This document shows, one piece after another, positions 9,080-17,601 of a stretch of DNA of 64,000 bases. The notes below the pieces were generated by a model. That model did not search any database and was not told where the DNA came from. It was given only the letters and a program-made list of their open reading frames with translations. Numbering within the stretch: the first letter of the stretch is position 1; the number at the start of each line of letters is the position of its first letter. The stretch is from Ferrithrix thermotolerans DSM 19514 (lineage in GTDB: Bacteria; Actinomycetota; Acidimicrobiia; Acidimicrobiales; Acidimicrobiaceae). The position numbers and the translations under genes were made by a program. Location: assembly GCF_900128965.1 (NCBI RefSeq), contig NZ_FQUL01000004.1:1-64000 (forward strand), written 5' to 3'.

Positions 9080-10507
9080 TTGCTTGTACCTTATGCGTCT
9101 TGGCTTCATCCAGGCGATAACTCCTGGCAGTTAACCGCTGCCACGTTAGTTGGCTTGATGAGTATTCCAGGACTAGCCGTCCTATACGGCGGACTTGTCC
9201 AGAAGAAGTGGGTCGTAAACACCATGATGATGGCGTTCTCCGCCTTCTCTGCGGTGCTAGTCGTGTGGGTTCTCTGGGCGTTCAAGATGGGTTTCGGTGT
9301 TCCTGCGAACCTTGGACCAGGAATGTTGGGTTCTTTCGTGGGTCACCCTGGACCAGTTATCAACAGTCTTTCTGAACAGGGACAGGCTCAGATTCCGCTT
9401 CTAAACGGCCTCATGCCGAAGTTCCGGTTTCCTGAGTCCAGCCTTGTTTACTTTCAGTTTGTCTTTGCAGGAATCGCTCCACTGCTGTTTCTCGGATCCG
9501 TCTTGGGACGCATGAGCTTTCGGGCGTGGATGATCTTTGTGCCCCTATGGTCCACATTCGTCTATGCGGTCGATGCCTTTTTGATCTGGGGTGGAGGTTA
9601 CTTTGCCGCAAAAGGTGGCTTGGACTACTCTGGGGGTTACGTCATCCACCTCTCAGCCGGCATAACTGGATTTGTGGCTGCAGCTGTGATCGGTCCCCGT
9701 CTCAGAAAGGACCGGGAGACCACAGCGCCAACAAATCTGCTGTTAGTTGCCGTTGGTGCTGGAATTTTATGGTTAGGCTGGAATGGATTCAACGGAGGGG
9801 ATCCTTATTTTGCCTCGGCAGATGCCTCAGCTGCAGTGCTCAACACGAATATGGCTACTGCGGCCGCCCTTTTGACCTGGGTATTCATGGATGCCTTCAG
9901 CCACATAAAGAAGCCGACCTTTTTAGGAGCGGTAAATGGGATGATCGTTGGTCTGGTTGCCATTACTCCGGCGGCTGGTTACGTAAATGGCTATGGTGCC
10001 ATTGCGATTGGGTTTATTGCGTCTTTTGTAGTTTGGTTCTCATTCAACAAACTCTCGCAGAGGTGGTTCTTCGCTAAGGTAGACGACGCTTTGGGAGTCG
10101 TACATACTCACGGAGTTGCAGGACTTATGGGTGGCCTTTTGACTGGGGTGTTTGCCGATCCAAAGATGATAGAGTACCTCGGAGTCGGTAAAGTCGGGAG
10201 TTCTTCGGCTAAAGGGTTGATCTACGGACACCCATGGCAGGTCGTTATTCAGCTCTATACGGGGCTATGGGTTATCGGATGGAGTGCTCTTATGACTTTT
10301 ATTCTCCTCAGGCTGGTCAAACTGATTACACCTCTACGCATGGATGAAGAGACGTTGGAGATAGGAGATCTTGCGATCCATGGTGAACAGGTTGAGCCAT
10401 CTGAGACCGCTCGAAGGGTCATTCCAGCAGCCTACGAGTACGACCAGGTGGGTCATGGAGGGGAGCAAGACACACCAGTCAAAACTATGAAGGTCGAGGA
10501 GCTATAA
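9080..10507 (+). CDS. amtB: ammonium transporter (Amt/Rh family)
   Basis: A 475-residue, roughly eleven-helix transporter that admits ammonium across the cytoplasmic membrane. The Amt signature is present, and the twin pore histidines appear in GGYVIHLSAGITGF and VVHTHGVAGLMGGLL. The frame is open back to a TTG at 9044. I choose TTG 9080 because AAGGAGG (9066-9072) sits 7 bases before it, inside the longer frame, which would otherwise put a ribosome site within coding sequence. No glnK-type PII gene follows; the gene is monocistronic and ends in a hairpin. Confidence 0.9.
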   Translation: MLVPYASWLHPGDNSWQLTAATLVGLMSIPGLAVLYGGLVQKKWVVNTMMMAFSAFSAVLVVWVLWAFKMGFGVPANLGPGMLGSFVGHPGPVINSLSEQGQAQIPLLNGLMPKFRFPESSLVYFQFVFAGIAPLLFLGSVLGRMSFRAWMIFVPLWSTFVYAVDAFLIWGGGYFAAKGGLDYSGGYVIHLSAGITGFVAAAVIGPRLRKDRETTAPTNLLLVAVGAGILWLGWNGFNGGDPYFASADASAAVLNTNMATAAALLTWVFMDAFSHIKKPTFLGAVNGMIVGLVAITPAAGYVNGYGAIAIGFIASFVVWFSFNKLSQRWFFAKVDDALGVVHTHGVAGLMGGLLTGVFADPKMIEYLGVGKVGSSSAKGLIYGHPWQVVIQLYTGLWVIGWSALMTFILLRLVKLITPLRMDEETLEIGDLAIHGEQVEPSETARRVIPAAYEYDQVGHGGEQDTPVKTMKVEEL

Positions 10508-10555
10508 CGAAAGACAGACCGATTACTCGAATCTGACTGCTAGTTAGCAAAGCTG

Positions 10556-10607
10556 GAAAGTGCCAGGTCTAGGTACCAAACGAGGTTACCTGGACCCGGC
10601 AACTTTC
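10556..10607 (+). terminator. long imperfect hairpin after amtB
   Basis: GAAAGTGCC..GGTACC (10556-10577) pairs imperfectly with GGTTACC..GGCAACTTTC (10584-10607), followed by CTTTC. It lies 50 bases past the amtB stop and is the likely terminator. A smaller AGACCC/GGGTCT stem follows near 10619-10635. The rest of the gap to 10859 shows nothing recognisable. Confidence 0.55.
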
Positions 10608-10859
10608 TTTCATGAGGGAGACCCTGGGTGGGTCTTGTGCCGATGTGAGTGAATCTTCGGTAGAGACGGTGAACGACTCCCACTCGAAATGATAAAGGGG
10701 GGTAGAAATTTCCGTAACAACACCTCCGGATCGACTCAATCAGGTTTTACCTTGTTTTAGGCGACTGCCATTCGTCTCCGATCGAGCGCCTCTCTTCTTT
10801 GAGTTCCGTTGCACAACCTGCAGCTTGCAGGTCTTTTGGATAGATAGAAAAAGCGTAGG

Positions 10860-11972
10860 CTATGCGATATTTGCTCCGTCGGCGTCTGTGTCGCTATCCC
10901 CATGTTGACTACTGATGAGCGTTAGAGAACCTTGTACGTGGCTGTAGGAGCTGGGTATGGTAGTCAGAATAAAGTCGAAACGACCGATTCGGGGGAACGC
11001 CAACACTCCTCTGAGGGCCCGAGCGTTCACAAGTGTAACTTTGCCCCGCCCAAGTAGGTGATCGAATCTCAGAGAGACCAATGCCCTAGAGTTTACCAGA
11101 TCAAGGTAACCTGATGGTTGAGGAACTCCGCTGGCTGCGATGGTAACCGCTCCGATCCTGCCGTGATCGAGGGAACCCTCCACCCATACCCTCACCACCT
11201 GCTTGATGTTGGGGTTCGACGCAGATGCCGAGCCATAGAACCGAATTACCATAGGTAGACGATTTTCTCCATCTGGTCCGTTGGGCAGAATCCCCGAGCG
11301 AAAGGCGGAGTCAGACGAGGAACCTTGGCGACCCTGAGGTTGAAGAGGAAGGATCTGAGAGTTCGAGGATGAGGCGTTATGGTAGGTGACTGTTACCTGG
11401 CTATTGAGCAGGTATGAGGGAACTGCTAAAATTGCTACGAAGGCAAGTGCTGCACCCGCAAGATATCGACCAGAAAGAGTTCGTCTTGTTCGGATCTTAG
11501 GTGAAATTGTGCTCCAAATGTTGTTGAGTTTTGGTATCTTCCTGTTCAGGACAGCCAAAGCGATAGGCGTGACGGGGAGAAGAAGTAAGGGTTGTAAGCC
11601 GATGACGATCTGATCCACTACAACTTGGGATATCGCAGAACTATAGAAGATGAGCCTGAGGGTATCAGCTGAGAGCGGGGTCGACTGGCTCGGATACTGA
11701 ACGACGATGGCAGCTCCAGCTATGACCATCAGCCAAACTATCGCCAATGATCCCGTGACTAGGTGGGCGAGCAGCGTATGCGTGTTTGGTAACCCACGCC
11801 TTTCAAAGTATGAGAGGAGCTCAAAGGTGGTGCCTAGCGTGAAGAGAGTTTTCAAAACACGCATTCGTACCTTCGAAGCTACCTGCGATAGTTCGCTGAT
11901 GGCCAAGGCGATCGCAATTGATGCAATAAACGCTGCTACAGCGGCTGTCGAAGACAGTGTTAACTCGGGCAC
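10860..11972 (-). CDS. uncharacterised membrane protein with large C-terminal domain
   Basis: 370 residues, not recognised. The N-terminal half is hydrophobic: helices near residues 10-28, 75-98, 107-140 and 172-192 by eye. It has a basic loop between helices (NRKIPKLNN). The C-terminal 175 residues are soluble, Ser-rich and strand-like, and probably extracytoplasmic. The GTG start at 11970-11972 is well supported by GGAGGGAGGT 8 bases upstream. It is a single gene, convergent with amtB. No catalytic motif is visible. Confidence 0.65.
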   Translation of the reverse strand: MPELTLSSTAAVAAFIASIAIALAISELSQVASKVRMRVLKTLFTLGTTFELLSYFERRGLPNTHTLLAHLVTGSLAIVWLMVIAGAAIVVQYPSQSTPLSADTLRLIFYSSAISQVVVDQIVIGLQPLLLLPVTPIALAVLNRKIPKLNNIWSTISPKIRTRRTLSGRYLAGAALAFVAILAVPSYLLNSQVTVTYHNASSSNSQILPLQPQGRQGSSSDSAFRSGILPNGPDGENRLPMVIRFYGSASASNPNIKQVVRVWVEGSLDHGRIGAVTIAASGVPQPSGYLDLVNSRALVSLRFDHLLGRGKVTLVNARALRGVLAFPRIGRFDFILTTIPSSYSHVQGSLTLISSQHGDSDTDADGANIA

Positions 11973-12340
11973 GCTATGCTACCTCCCTCCCGCACCTTTT
12001 ACTTTCTGCCATTAATTGTTATAGTTGTTTTATGTGAGAACGCTGGGTAGGTTAGCGTTGTTCACTTAAGATTTGCTAAAGAATCAGACTGAGTTTTCCG
12101 ATAGACACAACTTTGTCAAGTTGGACCCGGACTCTGGCAAAGCTGCGTCAGGTAACGACTCAGTGGATGACGGGGCAATCTCTCTAGTTGGATTGAGACA
12201 TCTAGACGATACAGAGAGGCTCTAGATCGATGCAGGTAGCCGTTGTGGATGAGAAACTGGGTCTTGCTTATCTACTGCTTGGAGAGAATAACTCAAAGGG
12301 TCAAGACTCTGGTATGAGATCTCCGTAGTGCGGCTGTTAT
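11973..12340. other. spacer between divergent genes
   Basis: Holds the divergent starts of the membrane protein and xseA. A 33-codon ATG frame at 12230 is open on the plus strand but has no clear ribosome site or recognisable product. No RNA or operator is identified. Confidence 0.3.
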
Positions 12341-13897
12341 ATGGATGGGTACAATTGGGCTGTGGACCTAAACGAAAGCTTTGACCTGTTCGAACAACGA
12401 GATACGATAACGGTGTCGGACCTCTGCAGAGCGGTCGGTGAGGCCCTATCACCTGTAACCGGATCTATTCACAGGGTTAGATGTACGGTATCGTCAGCAA
12501 AACGTAACCAAAGAGGACACATCTTCTTCGACATGGTAGATGCCATGGAGGTGGGAGGCTTCTCTAAGTCCGTTACCGCAAAGATGCCAGCGGTTATCTG
12601 GAGCGCCGAGGCGAGCGTCATCTCTAGACAGTTGGCGCAGCGCTCCCTGCCTTCATTTGCAGACGACCTTGAAGTTGTAGTTGTGGGGAAACTGAACTTC
12701 CATGTTGTCTATGGAATGAGATTTCAGGTCTTGGATCTTGACTACGATGCGTTACGCCGGGATGAACTGATCAAACTCGAAGAGATTAGACGCGCGCTAA
12801 AGAAAGAGGGTCTATGGGACCGAAATAGGTCGCTGCCTGCTCCATATCTTCCTCTGAAGATAGCACTGGTGACCTCAGCAAGCGGAGTAGTAAAGCAAGA
12901 CTTTATAAATCCCCTCTTAGAAAGTGGTCTCAATTTCGCTGTTAGGCTCTATCCAACCTCAGTTGCGGGTCCCTACGCAGTCGGAGATCTCGTTCAGACC
13001 CTGGAAATGGCAGGTCGTGGCGGGCATGATCTGATCGTGTTGATACGCGGTGGAGGAGGGGCCCAGGAGCTGTCGATCTTCAACGAGGAGAAGGTAGTTC
13101 GAGCTGTGGCGGAGTCCCCTCTTCCAATCTGGTGCGCCATTGGGCACTCTACCGACTCGGTGCTGGTAAATGAGGTTGCCTCTCGTTTTTTCGATGTTCC
13201 CCAAAGCGTAGCAAAGGAGCTCACCTCCTTAGCTCTTGAGTATTTAAGATCAATTATGGATAGTGCACAACGAGTGGCCTTCTTCGCTTCGAAGGTGGCA
13301 GAGCGAGAGCTGGAGTTACTGAAGAGGGAAAAGTTGAGAGTCGCAATGGCCTATGATTCTTTCAATAAGAGGTTGCTCTCATCGTTAGTCGATTCCTTGC
13401 AAAACATAAGACATGAAGCTTCTACTTTGTTATCCCAACAGTTCCATGCTTTGGCCATTGCGGTGGGCACTGTAACTGAGTCCTTGGGAAGAGAGCTGGC
13501 AACACATAAAACCGATATCTTGGAGTCGCTTGCTGAGTTTAGATTTGGACTTCTGGGCCTACTAAGAGATGAGGAGGCAGGGATAGGTAGATCGCTTGCT
13601 GAGTTTAGATTTGGACTTCTGGGTCTTCTAAGAGACGAGGAGCTTGATGTGCAAAGGTACCCTTTGGGCCATGGTCATCAGCTTCTTAGTCTTGTAGAGT
13701 CTGAAGGTAGGTACTTGTCAGCCGCTCTTGGTAATGTTGTAAAGAGAGATCCAGAGGAGCCGTTAAGGGCTGGTTTTGCTATGGTAAGCGATGCCGAGGG
13801 GCGTTGGGTGGTCTCCGCTGCTCAAGCGGTTAGTACTGGGGTAAGCCAAATTCGATTTATCGATGGTGGTGTTCCTGTGAAGGTAGTCGAGGAGTAG
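12341..13897 (+). CDS. xseA: exodeoxyribonuclease VII large subunit
   Basis: A 518-residue catalytic subunit that degrades single-stranded DNA. It has an N-terminal OB-fold (about residues 20-115) and the exonuclease VII core with VTSASGVVKQDF, LIVLIRGGGGAQELSIFN and AIGHSTDSVLVNEVA. A long helical C-terminal region follows, which binds the small subunit. Two tandem 22-residue repeats occur at 396-417 and 418-439 in that helical region. The ATG at 12341 has only a weak ribosome site. xseB follows 4 bases later. It is longer than typical (about 400-460 residues), partly owing to the duplication. Confidence 0.92.
   Translation: MDGYNWAVDLNESFDLFEQRDTITVSDLCRAVGEALSPVTGSIHRVRCTVSSAKRNQRGHIFFDMVDAMEVGGFSKSVTAKMPAVIWSAEASVISRQLAQRSLPSFADDLEVVVVGKLNFHVVYGMRFQVLDLDYDALRRDELIKLEEIRRALKKEGLWDRNRSLPAPYLPLKIALVTSASGVVKQDFINPLLESGLNFAVRLYPTSVAGPYAVGDLVQTLEMAGRGGHDLIVLIRGGGGAQELSIFNEEKVVRAVAESPLPIWCAIGHSTDSVLVNEVASRFFDVPQSVAKELTSLALEYLRSIMDSAQRVAFFASKVAERELELLKREKLRVAMAYDSFNKRLLSSLVDSLQNIRHEASTLLSQQFHALAIAVGTVTESLGRELATHKTDILESLAEFRFGLLGLLRDEEAGIGRSLAEFRFGLLGLLRDEELDVQRYPLGHGHQLLSLVESEGRYLSAALGNVVKRDPEEPLRAGFAMVSDAEGRWVVSAAQAVSTGVSQIRFIDGGVPVKVVEE
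13526..13657 (+). repeat. in-frame 66-bp tandem duplication inside xseA
   Basis: Two adjacent 66-bp units (13526-13591, 13592-13657) both encode SLAEFRFGLLGLLRDEE and then diverge. Differences within the shared part are synonymous (GGCCTACTA against GGTCTTCTA, GAT against GAC). Confidence 0.95.
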
Positions 13898-13901
13898 ATA
13901 G

Positions 13902-14120
13902 ATGTCAGAAGTAGACCTTGCAAGCTTTAGCTATGAAGAGCTAAAGGGACAGTTGCAACAGATAGTCGACGACCTATCGGCAGGTAACGTAAAGATAGAC
14001 GACGTATCGAAGGTTGTAGAGAGGTCCCGTCTTATTGTCGCTGAGTGTCAAAGAAGGCTCAAAGGTACGAAAGAACAGATAGAGGCGATGATGGCGGAGA
14101 TTCAAGGCAGCGATCTATAG
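13902..14120 (+). CDS. xseB: exodeoxyribonuclease VII small subunit
   Basis: A 72-residue helical protein with the XseB pattern FSYEELKGQLQQIVDDLSAG, then a second helix rich in Arg and Glu (VVERSRLIVAECQRRL). It binds the helical tail of XseA and activates the nuclease. It begins 4 bases after xseA, so the pair is co-transcribed. Length and composition are normal for the family. Confidence 0.93.
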   Translation: MSEVDLASFSYEELKGQLQQIVDDLSAGNVKIDDVSKVVERSRLIVAECQRRLKGTKEQIEAMMAEIQGSDL

Positions 14121-14259
14121 TCTCAAAATACCCTTCGTCGCTCGGTGTAGGATCTCCCGGCAGTTAGATAGGTTTTGATGCAGCCAACTTCCTCTTTATG
14201 TTTGTGAAAGTTGGGAATTCAACTACTGGTAATCCTGCTAAGCTACCTGTGTCTGATTC

Positions 14260-14332
14260 GCCCTCGTAGCTCAGGGGATAGAGCGGTGGTTTCCTAAACC
14301 ATGTGTCGCAGGTTCGAATCCTGCCGGGGGCA
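14260..14332 (+). tRNA. tRNA-Arg (anticodon CCU)
   Basis: A complete 73-nt cloverleaf. Acceptor GCCCTCG pairs with CGGGGGC (one T-G wobble). The D arm contains TAGCTCAGGGGATAGAGC. The anticodon loop TTCCTAA gives CCT at 14293-14295. The T arm is GCAGG-TTCGAAT-CCTGC and the discriminator base is A. CCA is not encoded. It reads AGG codons, which are common in this window's genes. Confidence 0.97.
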
Positions 14333-14698
14333 CAAAGGCTTTCCGTAGCTCACTTGTAAGGCTTGTTGCGTTTGCTAGCCTTTGTTTTGCGGCTTAGTGT
14401 TAGATGAGGTAGAGCCGTTTGTGGCTCCCTGGCAGTCTTAGTCGCAAGTGGTGAAATTTCAGCAGCATACTGACGGTTCTCTGGCGGTTGTCAAGCTCTC
14501 TTACTATCTTGTTCCATAATCTCTTTGTTGTTGGCACCGGAAGTTCCCCCATTTTTTGAAGGCCTTCGACTGCTTGGGTAGTAGCTCAAGACAGTGGTAA
14601 AGTGTGAATCGAGTCCTGACGAAGATTTAAGTTAGTGTTCATCTAACGTACAACAAACGGTTTGCATTAGGTCAATTACGTGCCTTAGTGTCTCAGCC
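14333..14698. other. spacer between tRNA and ABC transporter operon
   Basis: About 366 bases without a supported reading frame. It must hold the promoter of the ABC transporter operon, but no convincing -35/-10 pair or Fur-type palindrome was picked out. Confidence 0.3.
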
Positions 14699-15784
14699 AT
14701 GAGAGTTACGAAAGTCGTCACGCGCACTAAGAAGTCAAAGATATCTTTGCTCTTTGGTGCTTTGTCATCGCTAGCCTTGGCTGCCTGTGGATCTACGTCG
14801 GCATCCTCGACCCCTACCACTGCAGCTGCAGCTTCGGTAAAGAAGGTGCCCCTGGTCGTCTACGCTGCTGAAGGATACGACGCAGCCGAGGTTAAAGGTT
14901 TCCAGCAGGCGACCGGTATCCCCACGGAACTGGAAGATCACTCCACCGGCACTTTGCTTGCTAAAATCTCTGCAGAGGCTAACAACCCCCAATGGGGAGT
15001 TTTCTGGTCTGACGGTTCAGAGTCTTATGCAGCCCTAGACCAGCAGGGAATGTTGCTCAGAGGTTTTGAGCCTACCTCAGGACAACTCACCGCTTTGGGC
15101 AAGTCGCTTGTACCCGCAGATAAGAGCTACATTCCCACGGGTACTACGATCGCTGGCGCCATAGTGTACAACTCCAAGGTTGTTACTAATCCTCCTACCT
15201 CTTGGCAGCAGCTTCTGTCGCCAACCTGGAAGGGTGCGGTTGGGATGAACAACCCTGCTATCTCTGGGCCAACCTACCCTGTTGTCGCATCTATTATGGA
15301 CCAACTAGGTGGGATTAGTAAAGGAGAGGCTTACTTCAAGGCTCTCGCTGCGAACGGTCTTCACGTATACTCGACCAATAAGGTGACCCTGGGGGCTCTC
15401 TTGCAGGGCACCATAAAGCTGGCGATCGTCCAGAACTCAGCTGGAATTGGCTTTCAGTTCACCAATCCGGCGCTAAAGGTTGCCTACCTGGATAAGTCTG
15501 CTCTTTTGCCAAGTGTTATCGGAATTGACGCAAAGCAGTCCAAGGCGGAGATCGCAGAGGCCAAGGAGTTCGCTAACTTCGTCTACTCTCCTAAAGGCCA
15601 ACAGCTGATGTTATCTGGAGATCCCCATGGAGATTCGCTCTTCTTTCCGATCATCGTGGGAACCAAAGCTCACAAGGTTGTTCCTCAGTTGTCTTCGATA
15701 CCCACTGACTACCCTAACCCCTTCGTCTGGGGACCCCGAGAGGCATCTTTGAACCAGTGGTTCACAACTAATATCGTCCAGTGA
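14699..15784 (+). CDS. ABC transporter substrate-binding lipoprotein (ferric-iron/family 1 type)
   Basis: A 361-residue extracytoplasmic binding protein. The signal peptide ends in a lipobox (SSLALAAC, Cys30), so it is a lipoprotein. The mature part resembles family 1 binding proteins such as FbpA/AfuA: PLVVYAAEGYDAAEVKGFQ, then GTTIAGAIVYNSKVV and FANFVYSPKGQQLM. It is the first gene of a complete importer; the stop TGA overlaps the GTG of the permease. The FbpB-like permease fusion and the FbpC-like ATPase favour ferric iron, but thiamine, phosphonate or sugar-phosphate uptake uses similar proteins, and the ligand Tyr pair was not confirmed. Confidence 0.82.
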   Translation: MRVTKVVTRTKKSKISLLFGALSSLALAACGSTSASSTPTTAAAASVKKVPLVVYAAEGYDAAEVKGFQQATGIPTELEDHSTGTLLAKISAEANNPQWGVFWSDGSESYAALDQQGMLLRGFEPTSGQLTALGKSLVPADKSYIPTGTTIAGAIVYNSKVVTNPPTSWQQLLSPTWKGAVGMNNPAISGPTYPVVASIMDQLGGISKGEAYFKALAANGLHVYSTNKVTLGALLQGTIKLAIVQNSAGIGFQFTNPALKVAYLDKSALLPSVIGIDAKQSKAEIAEAKEFANFVYSPKGQQLMLSGDPHGDSLFFPIIVGTKAHKVVPQLSSIPTDYPNPFVWGPREASLNQWFTTNIVQ

Positions 15785-17601
15785 GAGCCCCTTTATACAC
15801 AAGGGATAAGGAGGTAGCTGTCACCCTACCTGAGGGTGACAGCTACAGGGTTGAACCAGGGGTTAAAGACAAGGAACGATTCCCATCTCTGATAGGTTCC
15901 GTATTGGCAAAGGCGGTAGGCTGGCCCATACTGTGGGTTGTCCTAGCGGTTATCTTGATCGTTCCCAGTGCTTCTTTTCTAGTACTTGCGTTTTCTCCTA
16001 AGCTATTTGGTCAAGGGTCTTCGTACTTCACCCTCTCAAACTTTATTCAAGGCTTACAAGGCGTCACCTTGCAGGGGATGCGTGACTCTGTAGTGGTTGG
16101 CCTAGTGGCAGCGGTCTTGGCTACGGCTGTAGGCGCATTCTTGGCCTACGTCCTCCAAAGAACCACGCTAAGGGGTAGATCTCTTGTATCTGTCGGTATA
16201 TGGGGAACTCTTCTACTTCCGAGCTATGTTATTGCAGTTGGCTGGCAGGTTCTACTGGATAGAGGGGGAGTCCTCTCTTCGGTGCACCTGTACTCTCCGA
16301 CCCTTTTGAATCTCTTCTTTGGTCCAGGCGGATATGCGTTGATCCTTGCGATAAAGGGAGTTCCCTTTGCCTACCTGGCCCTTTCGGGCCCGATAGCGGC
16401 GCTCGGAAGTAGTTATGAAGAGGCGATCCGTGTACACGGCGGAAGAAGGTCTGACCTTCTCAAAACTCTGACGCCGATTATATTGCCGGCTATTTTCTCA
16501 TCCTTGGTGATAGTCTTTGCCGAGTCGATAGCCGATTTCGGGACAGCTGCGGTGATAGCCCCCAATGCACACTTCCCGGTTGCAACCTATATGCTCTACG
16601 TTTCTCTATCGTCGTACCCGGCAAACTTTCCCTTAGCCGCTGTTATCGGTTGGCTTTTGGTATCGACGTTAGCGCTTGCCTTGTTGGCGCAAAATCGTGC
16701 CTTGAAGAGGAGAGGTTTTGGAACTCTCGGTGGCAAGAGCGGAGTTGCAAAGGTTAAGAAGCTCGGGGGCTTGGGTCAGCTGGGCTACGGTTTGTTAGTG
16801 GCCTTGTTCCTGTCTATATCGTTAGGCATTCCGATTCTAGGAGCTATCGCTTCATCGCTTTTGAAGCCACTCAGCAGCATGGCTCTGTCTAACCTGTCTC
16901 TATTCGCCTACCGCTCCGTATTCTCCCTTCAGGGCTTCTCCTCGTCTGTGGTGTTTTCCATGAAGATGGCGGCGATAACTGCTTTGTTAGGTACCGTCCT
17001 GGCGGTCTTGGTGGCGCGAAGACTTACCAACGGACGCTTGGGTATCTTTGGCCGACTGTTGGACGTTACGGTGCTCGTTGCCGTCGCACTTCCCGGCTTG
17101 GTGCTTGCAGCAGGTTATATTTTCACTTATAACCTCCCATTGCTAGATAGGATGGGTGTCCATCTCTACGGCACGACCACCGTTTTGGAGATGGCATACT
17201 TAGCGGGTGCCCTGCCTTCTTCTTCCAGAGTTCTCGTAGGACCAATGGCGCAACTGCGGAGCTCTTTGTTGGAGGCAGCTAGAGTCCATGGCTCGGGACC
17301 GTGGCGGTCCTGGTCAAAGGCAGTGCTTCCCTTAGTAGCTCCCTCGATCCTCCGAGCCGCACTTTTGACTTTTGCTGGGACGTTTCTCGAGCTACCTGCT
17401 TCAGAGTTGCTTTCACCTCCAGGTGTTACACCTGTCTCTGTGGCTATAGTCCAGGTACTCAATAAATCGGATCTCTATCAAGGTACCGCGCTTTCAATCG
17501 TGGCGCTTGGAATTGACTTAGGAGTGATCGCAGCTGCGATAGTACTATTCCGTGTCTTTGCGCCAAAGGGATGGCGCCGAGTTGGGGGTCGGGTTATCTA
17601 G
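15781..17601 (+). CDS. ABC transporter permease, two fused domains (FbpB-like)
   Basis: A 606-residue integral membrane protein with about twelve helices, in two homologous halves. Each has the permease EAA-loop: YEEAIRVHGGRRSDLLKTL in the first, and LLEAARVHGSGPWRSWSKA in the second. This fused layout is typical of FbpB-type ferric iron importers. The GTG start at 15781 overlaps the previous stop. The first 45 residues are polar and contain the hairpin, so a later start is possible, but no in-frame start with a ribosome site was found. The ATPase gene follows with no gap. Confidence 0.88.
   Translation: MRAPLYTRDKEVAVTLPEGDSYRVEPGVKDKERFPSLIGSVLAKAVGWPILWVVLAVILIVPSASFLVLAFSPKLFGQGSSYFTLSNFIQGLQGVTLQGMRDSVVVGLVAAVLATAVGAFLAYVLQRTTLRGRSLVSVGIWGTLLLPSYVIAVGWQVLLDRGGVLSSVHLYSPTLLNLFFGPGGYALILAIKGVPFAYLALSGPIAALGSSYEEAIRVHGGRRSDLLKTLTPIILPAIFSSLVIVFAESIADFGTAAVIAPNAHFPVATYMLYVSLSSYPANFPLAAVIGWLLVSTLALALLAQNRALKRRGFGTLGGKSGVAKVKKLGGLGQLGYGLLVALFLSISLGIPILGAIASSLLKPLSSMALSNLSLFAYRSVFSLQGFSSSVVFSMKMAAITALLGTVLAVLVARRLTNGRLGIFGRLLDVTVLVAVALPGLVLAAGYIFTYNLPLLDRMGVHLYGTTTVLEMAYLAGALPSSSRVLVGPMAQLRSSLLEAARVHGSGPWRSWSKAVLPLVAPSILRAALLTFAGTFLELPASELLSPPGVTPVSVAIVQVLNKSDLYQGTALSIVALGIDLGVIAAAIVLFRVFAPKGWRRVGGRVI
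15814..15846 (+). promoter_or_regulatory. perfect hairpin at the lipoprotein-permease junction
   Basis: GTAGCTGTCACCCT (15814-15827) and its exact complement (15833-15846) enclose a 5-nt loop, beginning at the last base of an AAGGAGG sequence and about 30 bases past the lipoprotein stop. It lies in the first codons of the permease as annotated. Such structures commonly protect the binding-protein mRNA 3' end and lower permease expression (inference). Confidence 0.7.
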
